A DNA stretch of 46,340 bases from an uncultured Chloroflexota bacterium (GCA_937870825.1 CALMZO010000134.1:1-46340); one strand, 5' to 3'; shown: positions 1 through 7,908, numbered from the stretch's first letter. Numbers and translations are program-made. The notes: generated by a model not told the origin, from the sequence alone.

Positions 1-153
1 AGAGGCATAGACTTGTGTTTGTCGCTCTGTTACGCTCTCGAAAGGTACAAGTTGCCACTTGAAAGTCTGAGGGGGCAGTTTGAGAAAATCATTCAGCCCA
101 GCGCGGCGAATATCACGTGGGCTAACAAGACAAACCAAATGCGCCCTTCATGA
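1..153 (+). CDS. 3' end of an unidentified gene (partial)
   Basis: The first reading frame is open from base 1 to a TGA at 151-153 (50 residues). It continues upstream outside the window. The visible tail reads like a helical C-terminus, with ALERYKLPLESLRGQFEKI near residues 12-30. I do not recognise the family. It lies in the mobile-element segment, upstream of the excisionase and recombinase genes, so it is probably element cargo. Confidence is low because only a short piece is visible. Confidence 0.35.
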   Translation, partial: RGIDLCLSLCYALERYKLPLESLRGQFEKIIQPSAANITWANKTNQMRPS

Positions 154-201
154 GGTGCATGACCATGTTGGGAAAGAGAGAAAAAAGTGGGAGAAGCGGA
201 A

Positions 202-429
202 ATGCAAGAAATTGGACAGGGCAACAAGGTTCAACCAGCAATTGCGTTCTGGGTCCCTGCCAATCCAAAGGATGAGATCATGTTAATCAACCTCCTTGCG
301 GAGATGGCACAATTTTTCCTGTCGGATCACATCAGCGAAAACGAGGATGGAAGGGCTCTAGCTATTTCCCTATCTAGAAACAAGCATGAGCGTCATAGCA
401 CTGTCGCTTCAGGCCGACCCAATGCTTAG
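202..429 (+). CDS. small hypothetical protein of the integrated element
   Basis: A 75-residue protein. I start it at the ATG at 202 because a GGAG box lies 9 bases upstream (189-192). An in-frame GTG at 187 would add five residues. The middle (IMLINLLAEMAQFFLSD) can form an amphipathic helix. No family is recognised. Its last codons contain TTCAGGCCGAC (408-418), a sequence that recurs exactly at the element/LOG junction at 2922-2932. Function is unknown. Confidence 0.4.
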   Translation: MQEIGQGNKVQPAIAFWVPANPKDEIMLINLLAEMAQFFLSDHISENEDGRALAISLSRNKHERHSTVASGRPNA

Positions 430-464
430 AAAAGCCAGGCATGGGTGTAACTCGATTTACGAAA

Positions 465-695
465 TCAAGAGCGTTCAAAGAGGGCGTCCAAGTCCTCTTT
501 TTTTATTCTTCTCGCTTGTAGCCCCTTGATCTTGGTATAAGGCAGAGCGCCCCTATCCATCAGCTTATAGACTGTTAATCGGGAAACGTGCAAATACTCT
601 GCTGCCTCACTGACGTTAAACCATTCTCTTGTCGCCATGTGCTTCTCTCGGTTGGCTTCAGGTTGATTCGACTTTTGTTTCGTTTTCTTTGGCAT
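465..695 (-). CDS. excisionase-like helix-turn-helix DNA-binding protein
   Basis: A 76-residue basic protein. The C-terminal 55 residues are an excisionase-type winged helix (HTH_17/MerR-like fold): NVSEAAEYLHVSRLTVYKLM followed by GALPYTKI and a terminal RRIKKEDLDALFE. Such proteins bind DNA at attachment sites or act as small regulators. I chose the ATG at 695 because GGAG lies 10 bases upstream. A shorter start at 638 has a weaker site. It is divergent from the serine recombinase. This suggests that it directs excision or controls the shared intergenic region, which holds repeated ACACTAAT/ATAACACTT motifs. Confidence 0.7.
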   Translation of the reverse strand: MPKKTKQKSNQPEANREKHMATREWFNVSEAAEYLHVSRLTVYKLMDRGALPYTKIKGLQARRIKKEDLDALFERS

Positions 696-756
696 TTCGG
701 AAACGCTCCTTTGATTTTGTTCGCGGAAAGAACCCAGTGTAACAGTATTAACATAG

Positions 757-785
757 TTGACACTAATAACACTTAGATATATAAT
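757..785 (+). promoter_or_regulatory. consensus sigma-70 promoter of the recombinase
   Basis: TTGACA at 757-762, a 17-base spacer, then TATAAT at 780-785, which is an exact match to the bacterial consensus. The predicted start is near 792, giving a leader of about 90 bases. The nonamer ATAACACTT occurs at 766-774 and 795-803, bracketing the -10 box. The octamer ACACTAAT occurs at 760-767 and 829-836. These repeats are candidate binding sites for the divergent HTH protein, which would let it repress the recombinase. Confidence 0.75.
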
Positions 786-882
786 AAACATAAGATAACA
801 CTTTGAACAAATTTTACCCTATCCACTCACACTAATCAACATCCCGAAGCTACGAGATAGTACAACTGATGAAGAGGTTGCA

Positions 883-2979
883 ATGATAAGCGACTTTCAT
901 GGTCGGATCCGTCCAAAGAAGGAAAAGCCAAACCTGATTGAACTTGTAGACCTTCCCCATAAGCGGAAGGCGTTTGTCTATAAGCGCCTCTCGACCCATG
1001 AACAAATCAAAAAAAGCATATTTTCGCTTGCAATGCAGGACGCGCTATTTGATTTGGCAAAGGCGGACGGCTATCACGAGACCATGATCATCATTGAGGA
1101 GAGAGACCTTGGCATTTCCGGGACTCTCGGCGAAGACGAACGCCCGGGGCTGGCTTATCTGATTGGCTTGATCAGGGCTGACGCAATCGAAAGCATTTAT
1201 GTCGTGCACATCTCACGCCTTTTTCGTGATCAAACGTTAATTGATGGTTTGAGCTTTGGGGAACTCTGCAAGAAACATGACGTTGTAATCGTCATGCCAA
1301 ATATGAGACTCAACCTGAACGACAAGATGCACATGCGCATTTTCAGGATGGAACTAGAGCGTGCCGCCGATGAACTAGAGATGATGCGCTTGAGAATGGG
1401 CGGCGCCCAAGAGATGAAGGCAAAGAAGGGCTACTACACATCAGGCGCGATTCCCGTCGGATATATTGTCGGCAAGGAGAAGGGCACACCGGAATACGAC
1501 AAGTTCATTCCATATGAGCCACATGCGCTCATCATTAAAAAAATTTTTGACTTATTCCCCCAGCTGAACTTTTCCCCGTTGCTAGTCTACAAACGACTCA
1601 AGTCGGAAGATGCAAGAATCCCTTTCTTCCCATCGGAGCTAACCTACATGCCAACGCGATCCGCTGTCAGGACCATGAAAAAAGATGAGCTAGGTTATCT
1701 TGTAACCCTTGCTTTTATCAAGCGAGCAATAACAAATCCAGTCTATATCGGATGGTGGATCTGGGGCGGGACATTGATCAATAAAAACAATCACGAGCCG
1801 ATTATCCAGGATGATTTGTTCTGGTACATCCAAGAGCAGCGTAGTACGGTCAGGCGGCGAGGCAAGTCGGTCTATTCACAACCAGCCATATTACATGGTT
1901 TGCTTTTCTGCGGAAGACATGATGAACCTATCCAGGTTTACACTGATCGCTACGAGAAGCGGTATCGTTGTTCAGGGACGTATGCGCTTGGTCTGGAGCC
2001 AAACTACTGTTTCGGACTTGAGATGGCAATTTTGGACAAAGTGATCGCAGAGTTCGTTGTACAACAGTGCAGCTATCCCGGTTACGCCAACGATGTCATC
2101 CAAGTCTTGAAAAAGGGTTATAGTGAGGCAAAGGAGAAGGCGGAATCGAACAGGCGCGAATACGCGAGAGTGACCGGTGAAATTGATAACCTAAAGTCCA
2201 ACCTGGCGTTAACCAAGTCACAGTCACAGGTGGAAATGATTTTGGGAATGATCGATCAGCGAATTAGAGATAGGGAATTACTGAGCCATGTGACTGCTTA
2301 CCCAGCAGGGCGTATCGGCACCGCGATTGATATTGAAAGAGTGACAAACTTTTTAACCAATCTTAAAGACAAGTGGAATGAATGGCCAGATGCGAGAAAG
2401 AATGAGTTCCTTAGAATTGTCCTCGACCGAGTCATTGTCCTCGTTGAAGAGACACGGGTTCACGTCAAGGTGTTATGGAAAACGGGTTCATTGCAGCAGC
2501 AGATAGAGATCGTTCGATTGCCGAGAAAGATGTATACGACAAACAGGTGGACGAAAGACGAAGAAGCACTCTTACGCCAACATTATCCTACTATGCCGTG
2601 GGTTGACCTGCTGAGGATGCTTCCAGATAGACCATATTACGCAATTCTATCTCGCGCAAGAAAACTAAAAATCAAACGGACCAATAAAGAATGGAGCAAG
2701 CCGCGAGAATGGACTCGAGTCGAAGATGAGGTTGTAATCAAGGTTTATAGGGAAGAAATCGAGATGACAGACGCTTGTGAGCAGATCAAAAGAACGCCCT
2801 ATAGCATCAGCCAGCGATTGCTGGAGCTAGGTTATCATTACAGCAAGATTCCCTTGAAGCGAAATCTTCCCGAAGTAAAGTGGAAAGTAGTGAACTTGAG
2901 CGATGGGAATCAAGATCGCTTTTCAGGCCGACACTCTTGCCCTCCGCTTCACTCGCGCCGCGATTGCCTGCTTCCATGA
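883..2979 (+). CDS. large serine recombinase (site-specific integrase)
   Basis: 698 residues as read. The N-terminal resolvase domain carries YKRLSTHEQ with the catalytic serine at about residue 37, and SRLFRD downstream. A recombinase domain follows (residues 190-330), then a zinc-ribbon-like segment (FCGRHDE, YRCSG, NYCFG) and a coiled coil (residues 405-470). The last 130 residues are unusual. They contain two Myb/SANT-like segments, starting RWTKDEEALLRQHYP and EWTRVEDEVVIKVY, that may add DNA contacts. The start at 883 has AGAGG five bases upstream. From about base 2922 the frame reads antisense into the interrupted LOG gene, so the final 19 or so residues come from the host target. The gene therefore lies directly at the element boundary, as expected for an integrase beside its attachment site. 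Confidence 0.92.
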   Translation: MISDFHGRIRPKKEKPNLIELVDLPHKRKAFVYKRLSTHEQIKKSIFSLAMQDALFDLAKADGYHETMIIIEERDLGISGTLGEDERPGLAYLIGLIRADAIESIYVVHISRLFRDQTLIDGLSFGELCKKHDVVIVMPNMRLNLNDKMHMRIFRMELERAADELEMMRLRMGGAQEMKAKKGYYTSGAIPVGYIVGKEKGTPEYDKFIPYEPHALIIKKIFDLFPQLNFSPLLVYKRLKSEDARIPFFPSELTYMPTRSAVRTMKKDELGYLVTLAFIKRAITNPVYIGWWIWGGTLINKNNHEPIIQDDLFWYIQEQRSTVRRRGKSVYSQPAILHGLLFCGRHDEPIQVYTDRYEKRYRCSGTYALGLEPNYCFGLEMAILDKVIAEFVVQQCSYPGYANDVIQVLKKGYSEAKEKAESNRREYARVTGEIDNLKSNLALTKSQSQVEMILGMIDQRIRDRELLSHVTAYPAGRIGTAIDIERVTNFLTNLKDKWNEWPDARKNEFLRIVLDRVIVLVEETRVHVKVLWKTGSLQQQIEIVRLPRKMYTTNRWTKDEEALLRQHYPTMPWVDLLRMLPDRPYYAILSRARKLKIKRTNKEWSKPREWTRVEDEVVIKVYREEIEMTDACEQIKRTPYSISQRLLELGYHYSKIPLKRNLPEVKWKVVNLSDGNQDRFSGRHSCPPLHSRRDCLLP
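2915..2932. other. right attachment junction of the integrated element
   Basis: On the minus strand, LOG homology (GASEAEGKSVGL) runs right to left up to about base 2922 and then stops. The continuing frame (KSDLDSHRSS) is foreign and coincides with the 3' end of the recombinase gene. The crossover therefore falls near 2915-2927. The other junction lies outside the window. The exact core dinucleotide cannot be set without the empty site. Confidence 0.6.
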
Positions 2980-3397
2980 TGCCGGGTCCGCCGCCCGTAA
3001 CGATTGTGAATCCTTCTTGCGCGAGACGGTACGCGAGCTCGCGCGCCTTTTGATAGTACGCGTTGTCTTCGGGCAACCGCGCGGAACCGAAAAATGTCAC
3101 CGTGCGTTCGAGTTTGGACAAAAATTCAAAGCCGTCCACAAACTCGGACATGATGCGAAAGACACGCCAGGAGAGCGCGGCATCCTGTTCGCCAAACGTC
3201 ATTTGTTTTTGTTGAATCGCGGGAACGTCGTCGCGCATTTTCTCGCCTGTCTTTTTCAGGCGCGGTGCGCGAAGATCACCGAATGTTTCATACACCGGAC
3301 CGCTGTCGGTATTCGATTTGGGAATCCGCGCGCGGCGCGTGACGACTTTGCCGGAAGGCGCGGGCGTTGCCGCGCGTTTTGCTTTTTTCGCTGCCAT
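2922..3397 (-). pseudogene. LOG-family (TIGR00730) nucleotide phosphoribohydrolase, truncated by insertion
   Basis: The intact 5' part encodes a Lys/Arg/Pro-rich leader and then a LOG/lysine-decarboxylase-like Rossmann domain: TVTFFGSARLPEDN, the helix RELAYRLAQEGFTIVTGGGP and GIMEAGNRGASEAEGKSVGL. Family members hydrolyse nucleoside 5'-monophosphates, releasing the base. About 160 residues remain, and the later catalytic PGGxGTxxE segment is missing because the integrative element interrupts the frame just after SVGL. I placed the start at the ATG at 3397. An upstream ATG at 3412 lies inside the 26-bp palindrome. The gene is almost certainly inactive in this chromosome unless the element excises. 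Confidence 0.8.
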
Positions 3398-3409
3398 TTT
3401 TACAGAAAC

Positions 3410-3435
3410 CATCCTCGAAAAATTTTTCGAGGATG
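3410..3435. promoter_or_regulatory. 26-bp perfect palindrome in the LOG-gene leader
   Basis: The two 13-base arms (CATCCTCGAAAAA and its complement) are exact and contiguous. On the minus strand a TACAAT box (3441-3436) abuts the palindrome, so it spans the predicted transcription start of the LOG gene. It could be an operator, or an RNA hairpin that hides the upstream ATG at 3412. Confidence 0.5.
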
Positions 3436-3465
3436 ATTGTAACACTGACGCGGGAATCGTAGAAT

Positions 3466-3502
3466 AAAAAAGCGATGACACACGTCGACGTGCCATCGCT
3501 TT
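3466..3502 (-). terminator. Rho-independent terminator of the ABC-F gene
   Basis: On the minus strand AAAGCGATGGCACG pairs with CGTGTGTCATCGCTTT (small internal mismatches) and is followed by a T run. It lies directly after the ABC-F stop codon and separates that gene from the LOG unit. Confidence 0.75.
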
Positions 3503-3508
3503 GAACTT

Positions 3509-5272
3509 TCAAATTCTATTTACAAGCTTTTTGCTTTCCCGCTTTCCGCTTCCCTTTCCCATTCCCCGTTCTTCCTCATCATCCTCATCGCGCACATATT
3601 TTCGCACCTCGCCCCGCGCCCTCCGCGCCTTCTCCTCCACATAGTACGTGTAATTGCCCAAGTACTCGGTCAATTTCCCGTCTTCCAATTCCACGATGCG
3701 CGTTGCCACGTTGTCGAGAAAATAACGGTCATGGGAAATCATCAACAGCGAGCCGTTGTAATCTTCGAGCGTTTCTTCCAACACTTCGGCGGATTGAATG
3801 TCGAGATGATTCGTCGGCTCGTCGAGCATCAAAAGGTTCGCGCTTTGCAGCATCAGTTTCGCCATCTGCACGCGCGCTTTTTCGCCGCCGGACAAATTGC
3901 GAATTTTTTTCTTGCTGTCTTCCGCGCTGAATAGAAAACGTCCGAGCAAGCCAAACACCTCGCGGTCAATCATCGGTTTCACGCGGCGCACTTCGTCCGC
4001 AATCGTGTTGTCAAAATTCAACGTCTCGTGTTCCTGCGAATAGTACGAACGCGTCGTCGAAGGTCCGATGTAAATTTCGCCCTTGTCCGCATCTTCCTGT
4101 CCAAGGATACAGCGAAACAAAACCGTCTTGCCCGCGCCGTTCGGTCCGATGATGCCCACGCGTTCGCCGAGCCACATCGTCAAATTCACATCGCGCAGTA
4201 CAGCATTCGTGCCGCCGCGTGGGTCGGGAAACGATTTCGCCAGGCGTGAAATTTCCAAAACCTTGTTCGAGCCGCGTGAACCCGCGTTCAAGTCCAAACC
4301 AATCGCGCGGCGTTCCATTTTTGGACGTTCAATTTTGTCCATCTTGTCCAAACGTTTTTGCATCGAACGCGCGCGGCGCACAAATTTTTCGTTTTGTCCC
4401 GCGCCCCAACCGAGCAAACGGCGAATCGAAAACTCTAAACGTTGAATGTCGCGCTGCTGAATTTGAAACATCTGCTGCTGACGCAAAAGTTTCTGCCGTT
4501 TCTCGAATTGGTACTCGGAATAGTTGCCGACGTACAGCGTCAGTTTGCCATCTTCGAGTTCCGCGATTTCTTCCGCGACAATATCGAGCAAGTAGCGGTC
4601 ATGCGAAACAATCACCACCGCGCCCGGATAATCCGCAATCAGTTTTTCCAAAAATTCTTTGCCGCGCAAATCGAGATGGTTATCGGGTTCGTCGAGCAGC
4701 AAAAGTTCGGGTTGTTCAATCAAAAGTTTCGCGAGACCCACTAATTTTTTTTGTCCGCCCGACAGCGCGGCTAACGGCAGCGCGAAATCTTCATCCCCAA
4801 AGCCCAGCCCGCGCAACGTCGCGCGCACGCGGTTGTCAAAATTCAAGCCGCCTTTTTCTTCAAACTCGGCAACAACGCGCGCGTGTTTTTCCATCACGCG
4901 CGTTAATTTTTTTTCGTCGTCGTACACCGACGCGTCGCCCATCAGTGCCTCGAGTTCCCGCATTTCCCTTTCGAGGCCCGCCAAGGTCGGCGACGCATCC
5001 AACGCTTCATCGAGCAGCGTGCGTTCCAAACCAAAATGAACTTCTTGCGGCAAATATCCGACGCGTACCCCGCGCGTAATTTGCGCGAGACCTTTGCTCG
5101 TTTCCATCTCGCCCGCGAGCATTTTCAAAATCGAAGACTTGCCCGCGCCGTTCGGACCGACGAGTCCGATGCGCGCGTCGTGGTAAATCTCCCACGACAA
5201 CTCGCGGAAAATTTCTTGCGCGCCAAAATAGACAGTGGCTTTGGCGAGACGGGCGACAGTTCCTATAACCAC
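3509..5272 (-). CDS. ABC-F family ATPase (translation factor / ribosome protection type)
   Basis: 587 residues, with two ABC ATPase domains and no membrane segments, as in the ABC-F family that acts on ribosomes. Domain 1 has Walker A GPNGAGKS (39-46), LSGGQ (170-174) and LLLDEP (191-196). Domain 2 has GPNGAGKT (376-383), LSGGE and DEPTNHLD. The interdomain linker (about 245-325) is long, basic and helical, like the P-site tRNA-interacting linker. A charged C-terminal tail (RARGEVRKYVRDEDDEEERG) follows. Domain 1 has DEPDNHLD where most members have DEPTNHLD. The start is a GTG at 5272, since no in-frame ATG lies nearby. The subfamily (EttA, Uup or YdiF type) cannot be settled by eye. Confidence 0.93.
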   Translation of the reverse strand: MVIGTVARLAKATVYFGAQEIFRELSWEIYHDARIGLVGPNGAGKSSILKMLAGEMETSKGLAQITRGVRVGYLPQEVHFGLERTLLDEALDASPTLAGLEREMRELEALMGDASVYDDEKKLTRVMEKHARVVAEFEEKGGLNFDNRVRATLRGLGFGDEDFALPLAALSGGQKKLVGLAKLLIEQPELLLLDEPDNHLDLRGKEFLEKLIADYPGAVVIVSHDRYLLDIVAEEIAELEDGKLTLYVGNYSEYQFEKRQKLLRQQQMFQIQQRDIQRLEFSIRRLLGWGAGQNEKFVRRARSMQKRLDKMDKIERPKMERRAIGLDLNAGSRGSNKVLEISRLAKSFPDPRGGTNAVLRDVNLTMWLGERVGIIGPNGAGKTVLFRCILGQEDADKGEIYIGPSTTRSYYSQEHETLNFDNTIADEVRRVKPMIDREVFGLLGRFLFSAEDSKKKIRNLSGGEKARVQMAKLMLQSANLLMLDEPTNHLDIQSAEVLEETLEDYNGSLLMISHDRYFLDNVATRIVELEDGKLTEYLGNYTYYVEEKARRARGEVRKYVRDEDDEEERGMGKGSGKRESKKLVNRI

Positions 5273-5280
5273 AGTAACGA

Positions 5281-5347
5281 GTGCTGAGCGTTGAGCATTG
5301 AGAAAATGAGGTTCTTATTCAACGCTCATACCTCAATGCTCAACGCT
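5281..5347. repeat. inverted heptanucleotide array (GCGTTGA/GCATTGA type)
   Basis: Units of 7 bp run at 5281-5301 (GTGCTGA, GCGTTGA, GCATTGA). Four complementary units run at 5319-5346 (TCAACGC, TCATACC, TCAATGC, TCAACGC). Bases 5288-5302 and 5332-5346 form a perfect 15-bp stem. The array supplies the stop codon of the C45 peptidase gene and lies just upstream of the ABC-F start. Confidence 0.8.
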
Positions 5348-6522
5348 TTTTTCTCACACGGACTCCCCACAAACAATTTCATCGCGCGTTGCTTTGTACC
5401 GAGTATCACGGCGAAATCGGTTTTGTATTGACGCAAACGCGGTACATCATATTCCGCGTGCGAACAAATTGTATCCTCATCGCCAACATGGTCGCTGGCG
5501 ATTTCTATGAGAGTGTTCGCGTCAATTTGTCCAACGCGCGATGTTAGCATTTCATTCGCGCGGTTGCCGCGACACAAAGAATACACGGACGGCTCAATTT
5601 CAATTTCTTGCAGCGCGTTCGCGTCGCAGTGATTCGCGTGCGACAAAATTCCGGCGCGCGGCTCGAGCAAAGAAAATTTTGTTGCCGAGGTTTCGACGCC
5701 GCGCAAATTATTTTCATCGCCGACGAGATAATGAATCCCCGACGCAGGTTCGCCGCGCGAGAGAATTTTAATCGCGTCGTCCGCGGTTTTTGCTTGCAGC
5801 ATTTTTCGCACGGCGAACGTGAACGGCACGCCGGGGCGCGCGTCGCGCGTGTGCAGGTGATTGATAACGACGCCGACGCCATGTTCGTTGATGCCCGCGC
5901 AGCCCACCATTCCCGCGAACGTGGCAACCATTGCGCGCGGCTGCGATTCCTTACAGAGTGATTCGGAATGACAGGCGGCTATGTTTAAGGCGCATACGTA
6001 CGGCTCGAACACTGCTTTGGTATCAAACGTTTGCCCCATATACACATTGCCATCGCGCGTCGCGGGCGACATCGCGCCAAACGATGTGCAACCGCCTTCG
6101 GAGTGACGTTGTTTTACGTTTGACGTTTCACGTATCGCGTTTGACGCGAAATAATTTGCCGCTGTCTCCGGTCTCACCATATCCGCAATATCAATAAACG
6201 TGTTCAGCGAAAAAATTTCGCGCAAGGGAACGCCGCTTGCTTCCGCAATGCCGCGCACTTCTTCCACGAGGTCGGGCGCGAAACGTTCGCACGCCGGGAG
6301 GTATGCATCGCTCACACGTAAAATTTGTTCGCGCGACAATGCCGCGCGGAGAACGTACGCGGCGGAAAATTCGAGGAATGCGAAATGTTCGGCGACGAGC
6401 GCGCGAATCATTTCGCGCGCAGCTTCACCATGTGCGCGTCCGCGTGCGCGCGCCGCGCCGCGCAATTCCAAGACAGGACAAGGCGGGGGATTCACAGCGC
6501 GGAGTGTAGCATTGAATTTCAT
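5326..6522 (-). CDS. C45-family peptidase / acyl-transferase-like hydrolase (Ntn fold)
   Basis: 398 residues, resembling the acyl-CoA:6-aminopenicillanate acyltransferase (C45, choloylglycine-hydrolase-like) family. These act on amide bonds through an N-terminal nucleophile cysteine exposed by self-cleavage. The likely nucleophile is Cys145 in GGCTSF, followed by NVYMGQTFDT. Other family features are GVGVVINHL and SHANHCDA. The ATG at 6522 is chosen because the family's N-terminal region (ARGRAHGEAAREM) begins soon after it, and sequence farther upstream runs into the IS. Two in-frame segments look foreign: NVKQRHSEG just before Cys145, encoded by a heptad array, and CHSESLCKESQ near residue 185. 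The C-terminus also runs into a heptad array. The IS inserted 75 bp upstream may have separated the gene from its promoter. Confidence 0.82.
   Translation of the reverse strand: MKFNATLRAVNPPPCPVLELRGAARARGRAHGEAAREMIRALVAEHFAFLEFSAAYVLRAALSREQILRVSDAYLPACERFAPDLVEEVRGIAEASGVPLREIFSLNTFIDIADMVRPETAANYFASNAIRETSNVKQRHSEGGCTSFGAMSPATRDGNVYMGQTFDTKAVFEPYVCALNIAACHSESLCKESQPRAMVATFAGMVGCAGINEHGVGVVINHLHTRDARPGVPFTFAVRKMLQAKTADDAIKILSRGEPASGIHYLVGDENNLRGVETSATKFSLLEPRAGILSHANHCDANALQEIEIEPSVYSLCRGNRANEMLTSRVGQIDANTLIEIASDHVGDEDTICSHAEYDVPRLRQYKTDFAVILGTKQRAMKLFVGSPCEKKALSIEV
6101..6149. repeat. heptad array inside the C45 peptidase gene
   Basis: Seven consecutive 7-bp units: GAGTGAC, GTTGTTT, TACGTTT, GACGTTT, CACGTAT, CGCGTTT, GACGCGA. 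They encode about residues 125-141, immediately before the presumed nucleophile cysteine, without breaking the frame. Confidence 0.65.
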
Positions 6523-6596
6523 TTTAGAAAATAGGCGCGTGAACGCGCTGTTTTTTTCGTTTTGTTTTATAGATGTGTCTCCCAAAAATCTCCCTG

Positions 6597-7908
6597 TCAA
6601 GCCATATATAAAAGCTACCCAAGTTGGTATCGTCGCGCCATCTGAAAATGTTACCCAATCTTGCGCGAGACGCGCGGACTTTGTTTGAGATTCGCCAGTT
6701 CCCAGATCTTTTCCACCTTGCGCTGAATCAGCGCGGCGAGTGCGAAGGGATCCGTGACTTGGCGTTGTTGCAGCAGCGCGGCGACTTTCTGAGGATCCCC
6801 GCATCTCGCCTTCAGTACACGATCCAACGGCGTCTGCGGCGCATCATAACGCCGCGTGAGGCGTGAACCCTTGCGCACTTTGCCTTGCAACTTGACCGAG
6901 GGTTGAAACAGATTCATCATCCGCCGCCATTCACAGGTATACAAGTCATTCAGCGCAGCGAGGGCGCGCGGCGAGTCGAAACGATCATAGCCAATCAGTT
7001 TGCGCACGTGCGTCCAATTCTTCTGCTCGATATGGGCATTGTCATCCTTTTTGTATGGACGCGAACGCGTGAATGCGATGTGACGTTGCCGGCAGTAGCG
7101 CACCAGATGGGCATTCAGAAATTCACTGCCGTTATCTGAATCAATCGCTTTGAGTGCGAAGGGCAAAGCCGCGATCATTTCGTCCAGCGCCGCGACCACG
7201 CCACGTTGTCCTTTGCCCATCACCGCACGGGTTTCGGTCCAACCGCTGAAAATATCGGTTAGATTCAGGCTATAAATGAAGTCGCCTTCGGCATGGGAAC
7301 CGGAATGCGAGACCAAATCCATCTCCACAGAACCTGGTTCCGTGACGTCCCAATGCTCGGTGCGAAGGGGGACTTGATGTTTGAGTAATGTCCCGGGCTT
7401 GGTACGTCCATACAGACGACGTTTGAGTTCACGTTTGTGCGGTTGCAGCCGCCGATCGATTTGCCGCGCACTGATCGTCAAAAGTTGCCGTTCGTGTGCG
7501 GGCGTGAGGGCATAATGAATCCGAATCCAGACCAGCCAAAGCGGGAGGAGGGCTTTGAGCCGCACCGACCAGGGATAGCCCGCCGCTTCCCACACCGCTT
7601 TGAGCACACCGAGGACCTTGGCGTTGTACGTCGTGCGACGTGGCTTGCGGCGCGGTTTCGGTTTTGTTTTCGGTAACGGACAGTTGAGTTTGCGAATGGC
7701 ATGTTTGCGATGGTAGCCGCAGACTGCACACAGTTCATTGAGAATTTCTGATTTGTCTTTATCCGCGCGCGCGCGTTGATAGCGTGCGTGCATGATGCGA
7801 AAATATTCTTGCTTGCTTGGTTGACTCATGGAGTTACCCGTTTTCATGCGGGTAACATTATCAAATGTCGCGACGATACCCTGTTGGGTAACATTTTACA
7901 TGGCTTGA
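6597..7908. mobile_element. complete insertion sequence with about 60-bp inverted repeats
   Basis: The left end (6597-6656) and the complement of the right end (7850-7908) align over about 60 bases, with roughly 50 identities and one gap. Both begin TCAAGCCAT and share GGTATCGTCGCG, TACCCAA and AATGTTACCC. The repeats enclose the transposase gene exactly: its stop codon lies inside the left repeat and its start abuts the right one. No clear target duplication is visible in the flanks. Total length is about 1.31 kb, and the intact gene suggests a recent insertion. Confidence 0.85.
6651..7847 (-). CDS. transposase with rve/DDE integrase core
   Basis: 398 residues. The N-terminal third has a recognition region (CAVCGYHRKHAIRKLN) that looks like an HTH. 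The catalytic core shows a DDE triad: Asp in VEMDLVSHSG, Asp in AIDSDNGSEF and Glu in AHIEQKNWTHVRK. This spacing and the AHIEQKNW signature belong to rve-type transposases of the IS481/ISNCY-like kind. The exact family needs a database comparison. A start at 7829 (MSQPSKQ) is an alternative. It is the only gene of the IS. Confidence 0.88.
   Translation of the reverse strand: MKTGNSMSQPSKQEYFRIMHARYQRARADKDKSEILNELCAVCGYHRKHAIRKLNCPLPKTKPKPRRKPRRTTYNAKVLGVLKAVWEAAGYPWSVRLKALLPLWLVWIRIHYALTPAHERQLLTISARQIDRRLQPHKRELKRRLYGRTKPGTLLKHQVPLRTEHWDVTEPGSVEMDLVSHSGSHAEGDFIYSLNLTDIFSGWTETRAVMGKGQRGVVAALDEMIAALPFALKAIDSDNGSEFLNAHLVRYCRQRHIAFTRSRPYKKDDNAHIEQKNWTHVRKLIGYDRFDSPRALAALNDLYTCEWRRMMNLFQPSVKLQGKVRKGSRLTRRYDAPQTPLDRVLKARCGDPQKVAALLQQRQVTDPFALAALIQRKVEKIWELANLKQSPRVSRKIG

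Noticed and set aside
80..286. 68-residue frame near the left edge
   Set aside because: Overlaps two better-supported frames (1-153 and 202-429) and lacks a ribosome site.
408..2932. Reading 408-2922 as one complete mini-element bounded by 11-bp repeats
   Set aside because: The DNA left of 408 does not continue the LOG gene on the minus strand, so the repeat at 408 cannot be the simple partner of the right junction.
4219..5079. 286-residue open frame opposite the ABC-F gene
   Set aside because: Arg/Ser/Pro-rich composition and full overlap with a strong ABC-F domain mark it as an antisense shadow.
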